A stretch of DNA of 64,000 nucleotides from an uncultured Alphaproteobacteria bacterium (GCA_934272785.1 CAKQSE010000007.1:1-64000), one strand, 5' to 3'. Positions 51,554 to 60,045 are shown, numbered from the stretch's first letter. The notes: generated by a model from the letters alone, not told the origin. Made by a program: numbers and translations.

Positions 51554-52423
51554 ATGGCAGAAGTAACCGCAAAAATGATTCAAGAACTGCGTGAAAAAAC
51601 ATCCGCAGGTATGATGGATTGCAAGAAAGCATTGGTTGAATCAAATGGCGATATCGAAGCGGCGGCCGACTGGTTGCGCCAAAAGGGTATTGTCAAGGCG
51701 GCATCCAAGGCCGGCCGCGTTGCGGCATCTGGTTTGGTGACCGTTGTAAAATGCGACAATATGGGTTGCGTTGTTGAATTGAACGCTGAAACAGACTTTG
51801 TTGCGAAAAACGACAAGTTCCAGAAATTGGTTGCCGATGTTGCGGCCAAGGCATTGGAACTGGGCGGTGATTTCGACGCGACAATGGCGGCGGTCAAAGA
51901 TGACATCGCGGCAACTATTTCCACAATTGGTGAAAATATGACATTGCGCCGTATTGCCAAGGTTTCTGGCCAGCATATTTACACATACATCCACAACGCA
52001 TTGGTTCCGGGTATGGGCCAGATTGGTGTTGCGGTTGCAATTGATGGCGATTCCGACAAAATCGATGAAATCGGCAACAAGATTGCAATGCACATCGCGG
52101 CAAATAAACCTGAATTTATGACGATTGCCGATGTTGACCCGGCCGCGGTTGAACGCGAAAAGAAAGTGTTCATCGAATCCGGTGCCACCGCTGGCAAGCC
52201 AGAGGCTGTGGTTGAAAAAATGGTCCAGGGCCGTATCCACAAATACTATGCGGAAACCGTTCTGGAAGAACAGCCGTTCGTTATGGATCCATCCAAGACC
52301 GTCAAAGACGTTGTTGCCGAACACGGTGGCAAACTGGCTGGCTTTGCGTATTACGTTCTGGGCGAAGGTATCCAGAAACGCGAAGACAACCTGGCGGACG
52401 AGGTTGCAAAGATGTTGGCATAA
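51554..52423 (+). CDS. tsf: Elongation factor Ts
   Basis: 289 residues. It is the GDP/GTP exchange factor of EF-Tu. The N-terminal UBA-like part has IQELREKTSAGMMDCKKAL and LRQKGI; the core has the conserved NAETDFVAKND. Both dimerisation subdomains are complete. GGGAGA precedes the ATG. It ends in a strong terminator. Confidence 0.98.
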   Translation: MAEVTAKMIQELREKTSAGMMDCKKALVESNGDIEAAADWLRQKGIVKAASKAGRVAASGLVTVVKCDNMGCVVELNAETDFVAKNDKFQKLVADVAAKALELGGDFDATMAAVKDDIAATISTIGENMTLRRIAKVSGQHIYTYIHNALVPGMGQIGVAVAIDGDSDKIDEIGNKIAMHIAANKPEFMTIADVDPAAVEREKKVFIESGATAGKPEAVVEKMVQGRIHKYYAETVLEEQPFVMDPSKTVKDVVAEHGGKLAGFAYYVLGEGIQKREDNLADEVAKMLA

Positions 52424-52447
52424 TTTACATTGCCGATACGAAAAAAA

Positions 52448-52473
52448 TACCGCCACACGGCGGTATTTTTTTT
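52448..52473 (+). terminator. Terminator of rpsB-tsf
   Basis: TACCGCC-ACAC-GGCGGTA followed by eight T. Confidence 0.9.
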
Positions 52474-52600
52474 AGAGAGCAGAGAGAAGAGAGCAGAGAG
52501 CAATGAATTTAGTTCCCCTCTGGCCAGAGGGGTGGCACGAAGTGCCGTGGTGTCGGTATAACAATGAGGGGTTCGCGGCGCGCCGTCGTGATATAAAATA
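52472..52600. repeat. Intergenic repeat cluster 5 (short)
   Basis: Purine array of AGAGAGCAGAG units (52472-52503), then GTTCCCCTCTGGCCAGAGGGG and GGCACGAAGTGCC with GGTGTCGG (about 52509-52556), the same modules as in clusters 1 to 4. Confidence 0.8.
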
Positions 52601-52601
52601 T

Positions 52602-52630
52602 TTGCGCGGGGGGTAAAACTCTGCTAGCAT
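52602..52630 (+). promoter_or_regulatory. Promoter of tyrS-envC
   Basis: TTGCGC, 17 bp, TAGCAT; 24 bp before the tyrS ATG. Confidence 0.45.
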
Positions 52631-52653
52631 TGTGGGCATAAGGAAATAATCAG

Positions 52654-53868
52654 ATGAAAAATGAATTGTTACAGGAACTGGACGCGCGCGGTTTTATCAA
52701 CCAGGCGTCTAATATGGACGCGCTGAACGATGCGCTGAATGCGGGACGTGTGACCGTGTATTGGGGCACCGATCCAACCGGGGATTCGCTGCATGTCGGG
52801 CACCTGGCGTCGTTGATGTTGATGCGTTGGTTCCAGAAATACGGTCATCGTCCAATTGCGTTGGTTGGTGGTGCAACGGGGCGTATTGGCGACCCGTCTG
52901 GTCGGGACAAGGGACGCCCAATGCTGACCGACGAACAAATTGAACACAATTGTGCGGGATTGCGCCACTCGATTTCAAAATTTATTCACTTTGATGATGG
53001 TGCCGATGGCGCGGTTATGGTTGACAATAACGATTGGATGAGTGGATACAGCCATATGGATTTCTTGCGCGAATTTGGGACGGATTTTACCGTGCCGCGT
53101 ATGTTGGGTATGGAAAGTGTTCGTCGCCGTTTGGAAAATGGTATGACGTTTCTGGAATTTAATTACATGACATTCCAGGCGGTTGATTTCTTGACACTGT
53201 ATAAAAAATATAATTGCACGGTGCAACTGTGTGGTGCCGATCAATGGGGCAACAGTGTTATGGGCGTTGAGCTGGTGCGTAAAAAATTGGGCAAGGAAGT
53301 TTTTGTCCTGTCGACCCAGTTGATTACCGACGCCAATGGCAACAAGATTGGTAAATCCGCCGGCAATGCCGTTTGGGTGAACGAAGATAAAACATCGCCA
53401 TATGAATATTACCAGTATTTCCGCAACACGCCGGATGATTTGGTGGAAAAATTCTTGAAGATATTTACAGAGATTCCATTGGATGAAATCGCGCGCCTGG
53501 CGGCGGCGCGTGGTGCAGAATTGAACGCGGTAAAGCGCGTGTTGGCGTTTAATGCGACCGAAATCGCGCATGGTCATGACGCGGCTGTGGCGGCGCAAAA
53601 TGCGGCCGACGCATTGTTCGGTGGCGGGGCAAAGTCTGAAAATATGCCAACGGCAGAAATTGAATTTGGTGCGGCAATGGGTATCTTGGATTTCCTGTGT
53701 GCGGCGGGACTGTTCACGTCCAAGTCCGAGGCACGCCGTAACGTAGAGCAGGGCGGTATCCAGCTGGATGGTGAAAAAATCACCGATCCGAAATATACGG
53801 TTGCGCTGGCCGACGAAATCATTGTGCAAAAGGGTAAAAAGACGTTCTTGCGCGTTGTAAAGAAATAA
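52654..53868 (+). CDS. tyrS: Tyrosyl-tRNA synthetase
   Basis: 404 residues, class I. HIGH-like HVGHL in TGDSLHVGHLASLM, and the TyrS form of KMSKS (NKIGKSAGNAVW). Substrate loop GCDQWGNS appears as CGADQWGNSVMGVEL. A C-terminal S4 RNA-binding domain follows (LFTSKSEARRNVEQGGIQLDG, given in part). It charges tRNA-Tyr. The stop overlaps the envC start by one base (TAATG). Confidence 0.98.
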   Translation: MKNELLQELDARGFINQASNMDALNDALNAGRVTVYWGTDPTGDSLHVGHLASLMLMRWFQKYGHRPIALVGGATGRIGDPSGRDKGRPMLTDEQIEHNCAGLRHSISKFIHFDDGADGAVMVDNNDWMSGYSHMDFLREFGTDFTVPRMLGMESVRRRLENGMTFLEFNYMTFQAVDFLTLYKKYNCTVQLCGADQWGNSVMGVELVRKKLGKEVFVLSTQLITDANGNKIGKSAGNAVWVNEDKTSPYEYYQYFRNTPDDLVEKFLKIFTEIPLDEIARLAAARGAELNAVKRVLAFNATEIAHGHDAAVAAQNAADALFGGGAKSENMPTAEIEFGAAMGILDFLCAAGLFTSKSEARRNVEQGGIQLDGEKITDPKYTVALADEIIVQKGKKTFLRVVKK

Positions 53869-54941
53869 TGAAAAAACTGTTGATTGGTTTTCTGGGGTTG
53901 ATGTTGGTGACGGGACCCGTGCGGGCCACCAGCGAATTGTCACGTATCAATGCCCAGATTGCCAAGACCGAACAGGAAAATAAAAAACTGAGTCAACAGG
54001 TTCGCACGTCCCAGCGCGAGGTTGAAAAGACCAAAAAGAAACTGGTTGCGGCGGGTGAACAGGTCAGTAATCTGGAAGAACAACGTGGCGTTGTCGTTCG
54101 TAAAATTGCCGATTTGGACGCCCAGCGTGACCGTCTGACGCGGTCGTTGGATGAAAATCGGACGCGCATTTCTGATGCGGCGGCCAGTATTTTGTTCGTT
54201 GCGTCGCACCCCAGTTTTGATACCGACAATATGCGTGAATATGTTTTAACGTCGGCGGTGCTGTCGGGTGCGGCGGCGCGTTTTGATGATGAAATTCGTG
54301 ACGCCACGGAAAAAATTCGCGAACTGGAAAAAATTCGCGATGCGCGCGCGGTTGAAAAAGAAAAACTGGACCGCACGGCAAAAAAATATGCCGCTGAAAA
54401 AAACGAGCTGGATAAGTTATTACAGCGTCGCGCGGCGCAAAATCAAAAGTTAAAGACCGAACAGGCGGCGTTGCAAAAAAAATTGCGCGAATTGTCGGCA
54501 CGCGCAAAAAGTATCTCGGAATTATCCGCCGGCGTGGGCAGTTCACAGATGTCGGGTGATGCGCGTTTTTCATTTCGTAAATTGAACCAGCCTGTGCGTG
54601 GTCGTGTGGTTGTGCATTTTGGTGAAAAAACGGCATTGGGGTTAAAGTCGGACGGTTGGCGCATTCGCACGCGTGGGGCGGCGTTGGTAATGGCACCGGC
54701 AGATGGCACGGTGAAATTCGCGGACAGTTTTCGCGGATTTGGACGCGTGCTGATTATATCGCATAAAAATGGATATAACACGGTGATGACGAATTTGGGC
54801 GATATTGATGTGATGGTGGAACAAGACGTCTTGGCCGGGGAACCGGTTGGACGTATGAATCCGGACAAGCCCGAAATGTATCTGGAGGTTCGACGTGGCA
54901 ACGCCGCGGTTGATCCGGCGCGCCTGTTCCGCGAAGATTAA
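53868..54941 (+). CDS. envC: EnvC-type murein hydrolase activator
   Basis: 357 residues. Signal MKKLLIGFLGLMLVTGPVRA, a long coiled coil (about residues 22-225), then a LytM/M23 domain (VRGRVVVHFGEKT, LIISHKNGYNTVMTNL, MYLEVRRGN). The zinc ligands of active M23 enzymes are missing (HxH is replaced in YLEVR), as in EnvC, which does not cut peptidoglycan but activates amidases at the division site through FtsEX. Coupled to tyrS. Confidence 0.88.
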   Translation: MKKLLIGFLGLMLVTGPVRATSELSRINAQIAKTEQENKKLSQQVRTSQREVEKTKKKLVAAGEQVSNLEEQRGVVVRKIADLDAQRDRLTRSLDENRTRISDAAASILFVASHPSFDTDNMREYVLTSAVLSGAAARFDDEIRDATEKIRELEKIRDARAVEKEKLDRTAKKYAAEKNELDKLLQRRAAQNQKLKTEQAALQKKLRELSARAKSISELSAGVGSSQMSGDARFSFRKLNQPVRGRVVVHFGEKTALGLKSDGWRIRTRGAALVMAPADGTVKFADSFRGFGRVLIISHKNGYNTVMTNLGDIDVMVEQDVLAGEPVGRMNPDKPEMYLEVRRGNAAVDPARLFRED

Positions 54942-54947
54942 ACTGCG

Positions 54948-55877
54948 TTATTTCTGAAATGTGCGTTCCAGGTTTTGCAGGTATTGCATTAAATCGCGCA
55001 TAAATGCGACCTTGTCAACGTTGTTGCGTATGCTTTTTTCGTTTTGCGGATTCAGACGCAGGTCATCGGACGCCTTGATAAAGCGTTTCAGAACGACCGT
55101 CATCAAACGATATTTCATAATGTTGCGCAGGCTTTCGTTTTTCGCACTGGGCATTTGCCACAATGATTTGTCGTGCATTTTCAGGTATGCGTCATAGACC
55201 TGTTTCCAGATGCCTAGTTCAATTTGCAGTGACGCAAATATGTCGCGATAGATGAAACGATATCCGGCCTCGGCAAAATCAATAAAGGATATCTTACTGG
55301 TGTTGGCGTCGTATAACACATTGCCCGGGTTTAAATCACAGTGCGACCATGCCAGGCGTGTCGTGTATTGAAATGAACCGATTTCGTCACGGATGCGCGA
55401 CATTTGACGAACCTCGTTCTTGTTAAACCAATGTGACATCTTGGTGCCAACAAACGTATCCAGACGCGAGAATTTTAATTCTGATGCGATGTTATGCGGC
55501 TGGGCCGGGCCAATCGGCTGCGATTCGTTCATATCAACCAGAAAACTGGCCAGGCTGTTGATGATTTCGTAACGCTGGCGACGCGACAGTGTGCGATATA
55601 CGTCCGCCGTCAGTGGCACGCCGGGGGCGCGTTCTTCCAAAATTTGGTATTCTTCATCATTGATGAAACGCATTGCGGGCACGTTATACAATGGATTGCC
55701 AACCGCACGAATGCGGTCAATGGCGTCCTTGGTCTTGTGCTGTTTGGCCAACCACGCGTCACGTGCATCATCACCAAACGTCGGCAATGGACGTTTCAGC
55801 ACGAATTCATCGCCGTAATATACGGCGTATGTTTCGCGACCATGAATCAAAGTTTTTATTTTTGGTGTGTTGCTCAT
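54948..55877 (-). CDS. APH-like phosphotransferase/kinase
   Basis: 309 residues from ATG 55877. Aminoglycoside-phosphotransferase/choline-kinase fold: Lys28 in EFVLKRP, a lipophilic hinge (YQILEERAPGVPL), catalytic loop WSHCDLNPGNVLYD with Asp181 and Asn186, and metal Asp200 in ISFIDFAEAG. The C-terminal helical lobe is complete. Substrate unknown; such kinases modify small molecules or proteins. The ATG overlaps the stop of the Fic gene (TAATG), so the two proteins are made together, which suggests a joint function. It converges on envC. Confidence 0.8.
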   Translation of the reverse strand: MSNTPKIKTLIHGRETYAVYYGDEFVLKRPLPTFGDDARDAWLAKQHKTKDAIDRIRAVGNPLYNVPAMRFINDEEYQILEERAPGVPLTADVYRTLSRRQRYEIINSLASFLVDMNESQPIGPAQPHNIASELKFSRLDTFVGTKMSHWFNKNEVRQMSRIRDEIGSFQYTTRLAWSHCDLNPGNVLYDANTSKISFIDFAEAGYRFIYRDIFASLQIELGIWKQVYDAYLKMHDKSLWQMPSAKNESLRNIMKYRLMTVVLKRFIKASDDLRLNPQNEKSIRNNVDKVAFMRDLMQYLQNLERTFQK

Positions 55878-56596
55878 TATAAAATCCGTGATTTGTTTAA
55901 CAGACTGATTATCTCGCGCTGGGTGCGCAGCATGCATGAATACATATAGTGTGAATATGTCTTGCAATCGCCGTTTGCGCGCGCACGCAGGGCGTCCATA
56001 TATTCGTGCTTGTCCGACGGGTGGTTGAACAATATCGGGCGATATCCGTTCTGGACCAGGAACCAGTTCATTACCATGCGCGATGTGCGTTTGTTAAAGT
56101 CATTAAAGGGCTGGGCCGCGATAATGTCATAGTGGGCATTAAATGCGCGGGTCAATACCGGCGTATTCGTGTCGCCCAGGTTGTATTGAACATCGTCCAT
56201 CTTGTATAACATATCGTTAAAATCGGGGGCCGATGTGCGTAAAACATACACGTCAACCAGGCGATACTGGCCGCCCGGGATATCGGTGCCGTGTGCCAAC
56301 AGCGAATGAATCTTGCGAATTGCCATGTTGTCAATGACGTGCTTTGGACTCTGGTGTTTTAAAATATATTCCCATGTTTTGGCCAGATTGCTCATTGATG
56401 TATAATCCAGACATGCGTCACGTTCGGCCTTGGGCATGCCATCGGGGCACTGGAATAAAACCTGGGTTTCAACCGTCAATTCGTGTGTAATCCAATTCAA
56501 ATTGTTCAGACGCTTTACCGTGTCACGACCAGATAACAATTTTGAAATTGTTTCGCGGTTTTCTTCAATCTGTAATTTTATCTTGTTCGTTTTCAT
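55877..56596 (-). CDS. Fic/Doc-fold protein with degenerate active-site motif
   Basis: 239 residues from ATG 56596 with GGGGGA 7-8 nt upstream. Fic architecture: helical N-part, flap region (IPGGQYRLVDVYVLR, then APDFNDMLYKM) and the motif helix AQPFNDFNKRTSRMVMNWFL. Against the Fic consensus HPFxDGNGR, His is Gln162, the first Gly is Phe167 and the second Gly is Lys169. The Asn-Lys-Arg end is like Doc, a Fic-fold kinase. Loss of His should abolish classical AMP transfer. Paired with the overlapping kinase gene; strong own promoter. The role could be regulatory or toxin-like. Confidence 0.82.
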   Translation of the reverse strand: MKTNKIKLQIEENRETISKLLSGRDTVKRLNNLNWITHELTVETQVLFQCPDGMPKAERDACLDYTSMSNLAKTWEYILKHQSPKHVIDNMAIRKIHSLLAHGTDIPGGQYRLVDVYVLRTSAPDFNDMLYKMDDVQYNLGDTNTPVLTRAFNAHYDIIAAQPFNDFNKRTSRMVMNWFLVQNGYRPILFNHPSDKHEYMDALRARANGDCKTYSHYMYSCMLRTQREIISLLNKSRIL

Positions 56597-56622
56597 TGTT
56601 TTATCCCCCATGCACCACTGTA

Positions 56623-56650
56623 AATATAGCCCAAAAAGACAATTTGTCAA
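56623..56650 (-). promoter_or_regulatory. Promoter of the Fic-kinase operon
   Basis: Minus strand TTGACA, 16 bp, TATATT; a second TTGACA lies 12 bp upstream. Start about 56616, leader about 20 nt. Confidence 0.7.
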
Positions 56651-56771
56651 GTATTTGTCAATTCTGGTGCATAAAAAATGGCGGTGTGATGAAAAATCGT
56701 GTTGCGGGCGCGCGGAAATTGTTTTATGCTGAGATTTGTCAGAGAATAGTGGATTATGGAAAGGGAACATT

Positions 56772-58181
56772 ATGCTGAAAAAGTTACTGATTTTTGTTGC
56801 TTTATTGATGCCGGTCACGTCGTTTGCGGCCGGTGCGTCCAAGGCCAAGAAGGAAGAGCCGGTCGTCCATCTGACGGATGAACAGATTTACGAGCAGTTG
56901 AAAAAACTGGCCCTGGTGTTCGAAACCGCCCGTGACAGTTTTGTCGAAGAAGCGGACGAGAAAAAAATGTTAGAGGCCGCAATGAACGGCATGCTGGGGG
57001 CGTTGGACCCGCATTCATCGTATTTGTCGGCGGATGACTTCAAGGAATTTAATGACAAATCGTATGGCGAATTTGGGGGACTGGGGATTCAGATTACCAG
57101 TGACCGCGGCGCGGTGCGCGTGATTTCGCCAATTGACGACACGCCGGCGGCCAAGGCAGGGATAAAGGCGGGCGACTATATCACGCACATTGATGGTGAA
57201 CAGGTATTTGATTTAACGTTGAACCAGGCGGTAAAAAAGATGAAGGGTCGCCCGGGAACCAAGGTTAAATTGACCGTTGTATCTGATGGCAAAGAACCGC
57301 GCAATATCACGCTGAAACGCGCAATTATCAAGGTGAAATCGGTAAAATTCGAAGAGAAATCAATTGCCGACGCGGACGAAGATTCCAGTGAAAAAATCGG
57401 ATATATTCGTATTTCTGACTTTGGCGCGACCACGGCCAAGGAGTTGAAAAACGCGATTGAAAAACTGGAAAAGAAAAACGTAATTGGTTACGTGTTGGAT
57501 GTGCGCAATAATCCGGGCGGATATCTGACGGCGGCTATAGAGGTGTCAGATGCGTTCTTGGACGGGGGCGAAATTGTGTCAATGCGTGGCAAGGCCAAGA
57601 CGGATATTGAACGCAGTTTTGCGCAACCGGGTGATATGACGAACGGCAAACCGGTGGTAGTGCTGATAAATCATGGGTCGGCATCGGCGTCTGAAATTGT
57701 TGCGGGCGCGTTACAGGATAATGGCCGTGCGTTGGTCATGGGATCCCAGAGTTTTGGCAAGGGCAGTGTGCAACAGCAAAAGCCCCTGGGTGATGGCACG
57801 GCGATACATATCACAATTGCGCGTTATTACACGCCCAGTGGCCGTTCAATTCAGAACGAGGGGATTACCCCAGACGTAGAGGTTCTGCAGAGCAAGATTG
57901 AAACAATTGAACGCAAGGAAAGCCTGTATTCCGAGGCATCGTTTAAAAACGCACTGAAAAACGAAAATGCTAAGAAAAAGGCCGACAAGAAATCGGACGA
58001 CGATGACGCAGATGCTGAATTGACCGATGAAGAGAAAGATGCGCTGGATTATCAATTGCAACGTGCGATGGATATGGTGCGGGCAATGTCTAAATTAAAA
58101 CTGCGGGCACCGGTCTGTGACGCGGTGGTGACGGATGACGCCGCCGATGATGTGACACATGCAAGCACGGACAAGAAATAA
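56772..58181 (+). CDS. ctpA: C-terminal processing peptidase (S41)
   Basis: 469 residues from ATG 56772, where AAAGGGA precedes a signal peptide (MLKKLLIFVALLMPVTSFA). Helical N-part with LDPHSSYL, then a PDZ domain (FGGLGIQITSDRG, PAAKAGIKAGDYITHIDG), then the protease core with Ser305 (HGSASASEIVAGAL) and Lys330 (SQSFGKGSVQ), the Ser/Lys dyad. The tail is acidic/Lys-rich. It trims the C-termini of periplasmic proteins, including cell-wall hydrolases in other bacteria. Confidence 0.95.
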   Translation: MLKKLLIFVALLMPVTSFAAGASKAKKEEPVVHLTDEQIYEQLKKLALVFETARDSFVEEADEKKMLEAAMNGMLGALDPHSSYLSADDFKEFNDKSYGEFGGLGIQITSDRGAVRVISPIDDTPAAKAGIKAGDYITHIDGEQVFDLTLNQAVKKMKGRPGTKVKLTVVSDGKEPRNITLKRAIIKVKSVKFEEKSIADADEDSSEKIGYIRISDFGATTAKELKNAIEKLEKKNVIGYVLDVRNNPGGYLTAAIEVSDAFLDGGEIVSMRGKAKTDIERSFAQPGDMTNGKPVVVLINHGSASASEIVAGALQDNGRALVMGSQSFGKGSVQQQKPLGDGTAIHITIARYYTPSGRSIQNEGITPDVEVLQSKIETIERKESLYSEASFKNALKNENAKKKADKKSDDDDADAELTDEEKDALDYQLQRAMDMVRAMSKLKLRAPVCDAVVTDDAADDVTHASTDKK

Positions 58182-58183
58182 AA

Positions 58184-58212
58184 AACGCCCAATCGGGCGT
58201 TTTTATTTTTTT
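58184..58212. terminator. Bidirectional terminator between ctpA and merR
   Basis: ACGCCC-AATC-GGGCGT (58185-58200) with A and T runs. The same hairpin sequence recurs at 59240-59255. Confidence 0.85.
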
Positions 58213-58634
58213 ATATCTTTTTTCATATCAAAAAATGACGGCAGTTTTGACCGCTGGCCCTGGTATATCGCCAGTGTGCCCGCCTGGCGCGCGCGGTCAT
58301 AATATTTGATTTTGTAATCAATTATTTGCAACATCCGCTTGGTTTCGGCCATTTGGGCCTCGATTGCGCGACGACGGCTGACAAACATGTCATAGCGTTG
58401 CTGGATTGTTTTATCGCCTTGCTTTACCCAATCAATAAATGTTTTGATTTCGTTTAACGACATGCCGGTCTTTTTCAGGCACTCTATCAACCCCAGTGTG
58501 TCCAGGTCGCGTTCGCTGTAATCGCGAATGCCGCCGCCGCGTTTTGCCACGTCGGGCATCAGTCCCATTTTGTCATAAAAACGCAATGTGTGCTGGGACA
58601 ATCCGGTTATTTTTGAAATTTCACCAATTCGCAT
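58203..58634 (-). CDS. MerR-family regulator (AdhR/NmlR-like)
   Basis: 143 residues from ATG 58634 with GAGGA upstream. The N-terminal winged helix (MRIGEISKITGLSQHTLRFYDKMGL) and dimer coiled coil are clear. Cys52 in LIECLKKTGMSLNEI stands where AdhR/NmlR proteins carry their thiol or aldehyde sensor Cys. It is divergent from a flavodoxin gene whose promoter has the 19-bp spacer typical of MerR control, so it probably activates that gene and represses itself. Confidence 0.88.
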   Translation of the reverse strand: MRIGEISKITGLSQHTLRFYDKMGLMPDVAKRGGGIRDYSERDLDTLGLIECLKKTGMSLNEIKTFIDWVKQGDKTIQQRYDMFVSRRRAIEAQMAETKRMLQIIDYKIKYYDRARQAGTLAIYQGQRSKLPSFFDMKKDIKK

Positions 58635-58645
58635 AAAAAATCCTC

Positions 58646-58676
58646 TTGACTTAGAGTAAAGTCTAGGGTTTATACT
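58646..58676 (+). promoter_or_regulatory. MerR-type operator/promoter
   Basis: TTGACT, 19 bp, TATACT. The spacer contains an imperfect dyad CTTAGAGTA/AAGTCTAGG (58650-58667). Stretched spacers of 19 bp are the hallmark of MerR-activated promoters. Confidence 0.75.
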
Positions 58677-58705
58677 GGCAATTGTCAAGGGAGGAAATGC
58701 ACAAA

Positions 58706-59236
58706 ATGAAAAAGATTACACTTTCGATATGCGCACTGTTGGGACTGACCGCGGGTGCGGACGCACGTGATTTGGTTGCATACTATTCACGCACGGGCAA
58801 CACCGAAACAGTGGCAAAAAAGATTGCCGAAATAACCGGGGCGGATTTATACAGAATTGAAACCGCTGACCCCAATTATTATCCATCAGAATACGCCGCC
58901 ACCACACAACAGGCCAAACAAGAAATCACCGACGGCACATTGCCACCGATAAATGCGACGCCTGATTTGTCGGCATATGATACGATATACGTTGGAACGC
59001 CGTGCTGGTGGGGAACGATGGCGTCGCCAGTGCGCACGTTTTTGACCAACAATAACTTTGATGGCAAAACGGTTGTGCCATTTGATACACATGGGGGCAG
59101 TGGTGCCGGCAATGTTTTCACAGATATTGACGCGCTGACGCCAAATGCGACGCATCGCGCGGGTATTGCTATTTATGGCAGTGACGCCGCAACGTCTGAT
59201 GACGCACTAAAGGCGTGGATTGATAAAAACAAATAA
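58706..59236 (+). CDS. Exported flavodoxin-like protein
   Basis: 176 residues from ATG 58706 (an ATG at 58697 in frame is also possible; GGGAGGA fits the later one). Signal MKKITLSICALLGLTAGADA, then a flavodoxin domain: FMN phosphate loop YYSRTGNTETVAKK, then IYVGTPCWWGTMASPV and FDTHGGSGAGNV. Flavodoxins are normally cytoplasmic; here a Sec-type signal without twin Arg implies FMN loading in the periplasm or an uncleaved anchor. Likely part of a redox or thiol-stress response under the MerR regulator. Confidence 0.87.
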   Translation: MKKITLSICALLGLTAGADARDLVAYYSRTGNTETVAKKIAEITGADLYRIETADPNYYPSEYAATTQQAKQEITDGTLPPINATPDLSAYDTIYVGTPCWWGTMASPVRTFLTNNNFDGKTVVPFDTHGGSGAGNVFTDIDALTPNATHRAGIAIYGSDAATSDDALKAWIDKNK

Positions 59237-59238
59237 AA

Positions 59239-59262
59239 AACGCCCAATCGGGCGTTTTTTAT
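59239..59262. terminator. Bidirectional terminator after the flavodoxin gene
   Basis: ACGCCC-AATC-GGGCGT (59240-59255) with T-runs on both strands. Confidence 0.85.
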
Positions 59263-59934
59263 TTAACGGCTGCGGCCGCGCATTGTGCCATTGTTTCGTA
59301 AAACCCAATCGCACAGGCCACGTTTCAAACACTGGGTTGCCGTCATTGGATGACCGTTTCGCATGATGTCCGTGATTTCATCATTGGTCAGTTTTGTATA
59401 TTTCTTGTATATTGAACGAATATATTCTATTTCGCTGTTTGTGGGGCGCGCGGATGATGGGGCGCCGAAACCCAAATTGTGCGGATGTGCGCTGGCATAT
59501 GGGACCATGGTTGCCGTTTCATACATAATCCGAAAGCCCGGTGTCCCCGATATCGCCAACAGTGCCGCCGCGTCGCGCGCGGTGCCGATAACATTTGTGC
59601 GGACAATTGCACCGCGGGCACGTATCAGTGCCAACAGTGCCGCAAACGATGAAAACGTTGTTAAATCGCGACCGTATCCATTGATGTATAAATCAAAAAC
59701 CTGGCGGTCCTTGATATCATATGGTGATGACAATTTTATCGGGGTATATATTGTTGGCATATGTGGCATTGTTTGGATGTGCATTGCAATATGCCGCAGT
59801 GTTTCCGACTGGGGACTGATTTGTCCAAACAGGCACGCGCCCAGTTCGGCACTGACGTATCCGACCGTGTCATCTTCGGCGGTGGTGTCAAATTCTTGGT
59901 ATTCTTCGTATTCGCCGGTTTCTGTATCAGACAT
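59263..59934 (-). CDS. Catalytically inactive ClpP-like protein
   Basis: 223 residues from ATG 59934; GGGGGA lies 5 nt upstream, and longer frames lack such a signal. Residues about 75-210 follow the ClpP fold: VFDLYINGYGRDLTTFSSFAAL aligns with SVYINSPGGDVSAGWAIMD, and TATQCLKRGLCDWVL with SPTEAKDFGLIDGIL. The nucleophile site ASMGS reads ARDAA (Arg120 in place of Ser), and the His site (IMIHQP) reads TMVPYA. An acidic N-terminal extension (about 1-30) is added. It could be a ClpR-like non-catalytic ring subunit or an unrelated scaffold. Confidence 0.68.
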   Translation of the reverse strand: MSDTETGEYEEYQEFDTTAEDDTVGYVSAELGACLFGQISPQSETLRHIAMHIQTMPHMPTIYTPIKLSSPYDIKDRQVFDLYINGYGRDLTTFSSFAALLALIRARGAIVRTNVIGTARDAAALLAISGTPGFRIMYETATMVPYASAHPHNLGFGAPSSARPTNSEIEYIRSIYKKYTKLTNDEITDIMRNGHPMTATQCLKRGLCDWVLRNNGTMRGRSR

Positions 59935-60016
59935 GTAATCCCCCATTGCTGATTTTATTCTTTTCTTTGTGTAATACAAATATCGGGTTTTGTCAAGCCG
60001 TTTTGCAAGTATCATC

Positions 60017-60045
60017 TTGCCTTGCAATAAAAATCGCGGTATGAT
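60017..60045 (+). promoter_or_regulatory. Promoter of the pyruvate oxidoreductase gene
   Basis: TTGCCT, 17 bp, TATGAT; 39 bp before the ATG. Confidence 0.5.

Noticed and set aside
53868..54941. EnvC called as an active M23 endopeptidase
   Set aside because: The zinc ligands are missing, so only an activator role is supported.
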